DNA of 64,000 bases, from assembly GCA_029783825.1 (NCBI GenBank), contig JAREIK010001718.1:3972898-4036897 (forward strand). The letters are read 5' to 3'. The stretch is from Sapria himalayana. Taxonomy: Eukaryota; Streptophyta; Magnoliopsida; Malpighiales; Rafflesiaceae. How positions within the stretch are numbered: position 1 is the first letter of the stretch; each line of letters begins with the position of its first letter. The notes under the pieces were generated by a model. The model saw only the letters and a program-made list of their open reading frames with translations, did not search any database and had not been told where the DNA came from. The position numbers and the translations under genes are program-made. This document shows positions 58,438 to 64,000 of this stretch, one piece after another.

Positions 58438-61260
58438 ATGGTTGAGGAAATGAAAGTTAGAGTAAATCTAAAATTTGTAGTACTCAATAAAGATTATTTG
58501 ACAGATTGGGTCATTTGGAGCCATGGTTTTAGGATGACAATTACTGACAAAATGGGAAAACTTAGATGGACTAATCTTGTAGGTGTTACTCAATTATCTT
58601 TGTTATGCTCTAGGGAAAAACAAGGTAAAGCCTATTGTCATTTTAGTATTGAAATAAATGATATGAAGGCCCAAGTTTTAAATCTCATAAGAAAATATGA
58701 AATCACTCTTGCTTGGTCATTGGATGATATCATGGGAATCAATTCATCAATATGTATTCATAAGATCCGTATGGAGGAAGATGTGAGGCATATGATTAAA
58801 CCGTTGAGATGGCTAAATCAAATTATGAAAGTCATTGTAAAAAAGTTAGTTAAATAGTTACATACAAGCAATATCTATGCAATATTTGATAGCTTATGGG
58901 AGAGCCCCATTCATCTTGCATCAAAGAAAGGAGAGGTGGTCGTGGTAAAAATAGCTAATGATAAAGAGATTTCCATGTGAGCAACAAGCAAATAGAGACT
59001 ACATTGATTCTCATTAATTAAACAAATGAATGAGAAAAGATCATTATCCTATTCTATTCAAGGATCAAATATTGGATAAGATCTATTTCCAATATTATTA
59101 TTATTTTCTACATGAGTATCTGAGGTACAATCAAATCATGATTGATCTTGCACCCCAAAAGAATATAACATTTTCTTGCCCGTATAAGACTTTTTATTTT
59201 TGAAAAATACCTTTTGTTTTGTGTAAAGTACCTACTACATTTCAAAAATGGATTAATATGGTCTTTATTGATCTTAACAAAGAGATTATGGGAATTTTAT
59301 TTGATTATTTTTTAGTTTATGGAGATTCTTTTAACAAATATTTACATAAATTAGAAGTTGTGTTAAACACATATATATAAAGCTTATCTTAAACTATGGA
59401 AATATCACTTCATATTTAATTAGGGTATAGTATTGGGGTATTCAATATCAGCTAGAGGGTTAGAAGTTGACGACACAAAGATGTACATTAGCAAAACTTT
59501 ATCCTACCCTAAACTATAAAATGGGAGAGGAGCTTTCTCGGACATATGAGATTTTATAGGAATTTCATCCACAACTTTTTGAAAATATCTAAACCATTGT
59601 GTAAATTATTGGAGAAAGATATAACTTTTAATTTTGATCAAGAATGTATAGATGCCTTTGAAGAACTAGAAAAAAATTGGTTGATAGACCAATCTTGATC
59701 TCACCATGATGAAAAAATTTAATTTTTATTATGTGTAATGCAAGTGCATATGCCTTGAAAGTTGTATTGGGACAAAGTAACATAAAATTTTTAGAGTAAT
59801 CTCTTATGCAAGTCATATGTTAAATAAAGCCTAAATATATTATATAATAATGAAGAAAAAAAATTATTGATTGTGTTTTTTTCTTATGATACATTTTGAC
59901 TATGTTTAATTAGAAAAAAAAAATGGTTATCTATATGGATCATATAGCAGTTCCATACTTAATAAAAAAAAGAGGCTAAACATAGGTTAATAAGATGAAA
60001 ATTATGTCTCTATGAATTTGATCTTGAAATTAGAGATAAGAAATAGAGTGACAATGTGATATATGATTATTTATTTTGATCAGAATATAAAGATGATAAC
60101 ATAGAAAATGTTTATTTTAAAAAACTTCTTAGAAGTGCAAATTCTAATAGTAGAGACTATTTCTATGCTATGCTAGTTTTGCTAACTATTTAGCATGTGG
60201 TGTCTTACTTCCATTTTTCATGGCACATAAAAAAAATTCTTTATGAAGTGAAACATTGCTTCTAGGATGACTTATTATTGTTTAAAAGATGTATGAATCA
60301 GATTATAAGGATTCACGTCCTCAAAAGTGAGTCAATAATTAAAATTAATCTCATTTGCAATTCATCACCATACGTAGGATATTTTGGAAGAAAGAAAATG
60401 ACTCAAAGTATTATAATCTAGTTTCTATTGGTTAACATTATTTCATGATTATTAAAGCATGACAGAATTATATGATAAATGCCAATGATGGAAGAATATA
60501 ACTTTACAACATGAAATGCCACTAAATGGTAATTTAGAAATGGAAATTTTTATTTATAGGGTATAGATTTCATGGGTCCATTTCCAGTATATTATGGAAA
60601 AGAATATAGTATATTGATAGCTAATACTATTGAAATGGGTGGAAGCAGCAATAATATAGAAAATTGATGCCAAAATAATTTTGGATTTCTTATGCAAAAA
60701 TATTTTTACTCAATTTGGAGCATCACAATGTATCATAAGTGATAGTAGAAGTCATTTTCACAATGAAATGTTTGAAATAGACAATCTATCTAGGAAGGAT
60801 TGGTCCCATTGTTTGGAGGAGATATTATGGGCCTATTGAACACTTTTCAAGACACTATTGGGAATGTATCCCTTTTGATATGTTTTTGGGAAGACTTTTC
60901 ATTTACTTATTGAACTTGAACATAAAGCATGGTAGGCACTCAAAAGGTTGAATAATGATTTGAATGATGCAAAGAAAAATTAAGTTCAATAAATGAGCAA
61001 ATTAGAATAGTTGAGAAATGAAATATACAACAACCCAAGTATTTATAAAGACAACAAAATAATAACATGACAAAAATTTGCAAAGGAGAAAGTTCAGAGT
61101 TAGTGAAAAAGTATTAGTTTTCAATTCTCAATTGAAGTTGTTCTTAGGGAAGTTGAAATCTCAATGTGATAATCCATTTGGTATAATATATATGATACCT
61201 TATGAGGCAGTCATAGAAAAGTCATAAAGTAGAAAAGAATTTAAGATGAATGAATAATGA
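58438..61260 (+). pseudogene. Athila-like gypsy pol remnant (RT, RNase H, integrase)
   Basis: The open frame 58438-58857 ends with the pre-RT signature '(K)YEITLAWSLDDIMGINSSIC' and 'HKIRMEEDV', as in Athila 'IGWSLEDIKGISPSIC.HRI.ME'. Onward, across frames, come 'ESPIHLASKKGE', 'YNQIMIDLAPQKNITFSCPY', then 'ISKPLCKLLEKDITFNFDQE' near 59585-59645. The integrase has an HHCC-like part at 60290-60470 ('SSPYVGYFGRKK', 'YDKCQ'), 'IDFMGPFP' near 60565 and a C-terminal 'VLVFNSQLKLFLGKLKSQ' near 61110. gag and protease are missing: the internal region goes from the primer site almost directly to pre-RT. Stops and frameshifts make it inactive. Confidence 0.85.
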
Positions 61261-61299
61261 ATAAAATATTATATGGCTGAAATATAACTCATGAAGGAA

Positions 61300-62040
61300 C
61301 CATTCAAAGACAAGGCCATAGATATGCACAACACCACAACTTTGGTATTCTAGAATGAAAATGATCAAGAAAAGCTAGAAGAAAAAAACTATGGCTATGC
61401 GCAACTCTGTAGCTTAGTAGATATATAATGAATTAGTCCATTAAAAATGTAAGGATGAGGTTTTAGCTATACACACTATCATGACTTTGGAGATATAGGA
61501 AGAAAATGACAAGAAAATATTTCAAGACAGAGTCATGACTTTGGAGATACAAGAAGAAACTGGCAAGGAAAAGTTCTAAGACAAAGTCATGATTTTAAGT
61601 ATAACTACAACATTAAATTTATAGAAAGATAAGGATAATGAAAAAATTCAAGATAAATCCAAACCTTCAATTATATCTGTGACTTTGGAGTAATAGGAAG
61701 AAAAGAGAAAGGAAATGCATGAAGGCAAATTCATGGTAGTACTCAGTGCAACAACTTTGGAAAAAAAAATGATTCACGATATTCACTAAAGTTGTGACAC
61801 CAAATGTAGAAATAGCCCAAGAAATAAGTATAACTAAAAGCAAGACTAAATGAATAGATAAAAAAGAAGTAATGATAGTAATCAGTGCCACAACTTTGAA
61901 AATCCAAAATGAAAAGAGACAATACAATGGAAAACAGGAGTCATGATATTCACTAAAGTTGTGACATCAAAGTAGAAACAACACAAGAAACAATTATAGC
62001 TAAAGCAAGACTAGAGAAAGAGACCAAAAAGAAGAAGATA
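61300..62040 (+). repeat. Diverged repeats downstream of Athila pol
   Basis: A 60-90 base motif, 'gtcatgactttggagatac' followed by 'aagaagaaa..gacaagaaa', recurs near 61480, 61535, 61680, 61740, 61880 and 61930 with drift. In the frame following integrase it would encode 'VMTLEIQEE'-like repeats rich in Lys and Glu. It corresponds to the variable region between pol and the 3' LTR of Athila-type elements. Confidence 0.55.
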
Positions 62041-62123
62041 AAATGGTATACCCATAAGATAACTTGGACATCATATATCTATAATGGAGTAAGAAATTTT
62101 AATGGTCTAGCAATGAATATTAA

Positions 62124-62145
62124 ATGTAGCATTGCTTGGGAGGCA
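62124..62145 (+). other. Conserved 'cttgggaggcaaccca' element near 3' LTR
   Basis: The string 'gcttgggaggcaacccaa' is, from memory, shared by many plant gypsy elements just upstream of the 3' LTR. The minus-strand element shows the same string near 55163. It supports the assignment and orientation of the Athila-like element. Confidence 0.6.
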
Positions 62146-62409
62146 ACCCAAAATTTTTTTTCATATGTGTGATACAATAAACACCTATATCCACGACATA
62201 AAAAATATACACATTCAATGACTCATAAGTATAGTCTTGGAACTCAACCATGTCATGACTATCATCAATTCTATTTGAAGTTGTTACATTATTTATAGAT
62301 TCTATAATACTTAAACCTAATCATAACAATTTTAATAATGGTGAAGATTTTTTTGGATGGGGATGTTATTGCTCAGGGATATGTAATTATTTTAGTACGA
62401 GAGTTTATT

Positions 62410-64000
62410 TGGTGTTCAAACTACTGAATGTTATTATGCAGTATAGTGATCTAAAATGATGTATATACATAGACATTAAGATAATATGAATTAATTTCAT
62501 GACTTTGACATTTTGGAGAGTTCTAATAAATAGTCATGAAATCAATAGGTTTTTAGAGATATTTAGCAGAAAGGGTAGATAATTTGGTCTCGCGTAGTTT
62601 TAATATTCGTTTTTGAATGACACTCTACCTAATCATTTGGAAAACTTCTTATATGTCATGATTCTACCAACATATTAGCACAATCTTTTATTTTATGTGA
62701 TTTATTCTTAGTGGTCATGATATCATTATGGAGTTATAGTCATACTTATCTCAAAAAATTTAATGTGAATTTTAATGTGAATATTTTAATGTGAATCGAT
62801 AGTCTCAAGTCATAGTCATGACCTTTTTATAAAGTGATAACTTTTGAACAACATAAAATTATATAGCGACAACTACTCATGCCAAAGCTACTAAAATTAT
62901 TCAACACAATGATTTTTATGATACTAATTATTATAGAGGATATTATTCAAGTATGATCTTTTCCAAAGTCATAAATCTTATCCTTAGAGGAATGTATAGC
63001 CGTAACTTGTATGCTCAAGCTAATTGCTAGTGTCATGTCATACTTACAGCACCAAGGACACTTGAAAGATATGAAGGGCAAATTGTGTGTCGTGGCTATT
63101 TCTTGGTACCATGATCACTACCAACACACAAAATACATTCTTAGTATCACAGTTATTTTTTAGCATTTAAGTAAATAAAACTCAAGAAAGATAATTGTCA
63201 ACCTGCATCCTCTACATACGCCATGGTTATATAAAAAAATGAGAAGTGCTTCACCACTCCATGGTCATTTCATAGTGACATAGGTTTTTATAAATGATAA
63301 AAAAATAAAGACATGAAGTTGTGGTCATTTCACAGTATCATAACTTTATGTTATAGAGATATTAGGCCCAATTCATGGTTATTATCAGCACCATGATTTT
63401 GTGTTATAAAAAATTAAGATATAGAATAGAGTTATGATCTTTTTCTAGAGTCACGACCTCAAGTCAAAGATAAGAAGGCCAAAGTTATGGCATTATTGTA
63501 AAAGCTTTTACTTCATACTTAAAGTGATGCATGGTTTCCTAAATATAAAAAAAAGATCTAGAAATTTTAGAAATATCTTTTTTTTTCTTCTTCTCCATCA
63601 CACAGTAAGAAAAGCCACAAAAACTATCAAAACTTGGAGGTAAATTTCACACTTTTTAGGAGTTCCATAAGTAAACAATGGATAAAAAATTATTATTAAT
63701 CCCTAGAACTAGGGGCATGGCTCTCAAACCCCTCTTCTCTAGCAATGGATTCAAGAAGTTTTACTAAACTAGAATGAGTCTAAGATATATGTAAATTGAG
63801 ATACATGATGTGAATTTGGTTTTTATTTAATGCACGAATACCTTTAATTTATTTTGTGTTATGGATATTATTAGATGATAATTAAATAGAACTTGAAATA
63901 GAGTTTTGATTATTGATAGATTTGTGTAAAATTGTCATAGTGAATGGTGACAGGTAAACCATGAGGCTCACTTATGCATATGGTAGAAATGAAGTGATAA
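62410..64000 (+). mobile_element. Athila-like gypsy 3' LTR, cut by window end
   Basis: Matches the first 1.6 kb of the LTR at 55428-58034 and runs off the window, so the far target duplication cannot be checked. Divergence from the 5' LTR is substantial by eye, implying an old insertion. Confidence 0.78.

Overview
This is nuclear DNA from a flowering plant. It is AT-rich, packed with decayed transposable elements, and carries one recognisable host gene with canonical GT-AG introns. I cannot name the species. The very large transposon-filled introns would fit a monocot such as a palm or orchid, but that is only a guess.

The host gene is the 3' half of MED16 (SFR6 in Arabidopsis), a Mediator tail subunit, on the + strand. 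Four exons are readable: about 1677-2176, 21183-21359, 35858-36250 and 36353-36499, ending at a TAG. All joins are in phase 0. The introns are 19.0 kb, 14.5 kb and 102 bp. Earlier exons lie to the left of the window.

The first large intron (2177-21182) holds a chimeric retro-pseudogene on the - strand, in which a VAL/HSI2-type zinc-finger fragment abuts an intronless beta-galactosidase fragment. It also holds a Ty1-copia remnant split by a nearly intact 3.7 kb hAT transposon (5398-9111, perfect 8-bp target duplication, transposase broken by one frameshift), and a second copia split by an older hAT (11674-14918). The second large intron (21360-35857) holds copia pieces on both strands. Nested in or beside them are a 1.16 kb hAT deletion derivative (28877-30040), a 352 bp hAT MITE (30967-31318), a hAT of a second, GAGCTC-rich family (31954-32505), and a 484 bp hAT (34170-34653) sitting inside an older decayed hAT transposase gene.

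Downstream of MED16 is a 32-bp minisatellite (36.8-38.4 kb) and then about 25 kb of transposon graveyard with no host gene seen. In order it holds a Ty3-gypsy LTR, a GAGCTC-type hAT remnant, a copia pol remnant with its LTR, a GA-rich tract, a minus-strand gypsy arranged LTR-internal-LTR-internal, and a plus-strand Athila-like gypsy with a 2.6 kb 5' LTR, primer-binding site, decayed pol and the start of its 3' LTR, which runs off the window.

The MED16 exons form one reading frame. Everything else looks like mobile DNA, captured gene debris or simple repeats. No RNA gene, CRISPR array or bacterial-type regulatory site was seen. I found no convincing new functional system. The most notable items are the VAL/beta-galactosidase chimera, the hAT family series with its conserved hairpin, and the minisatellite beside MED16.
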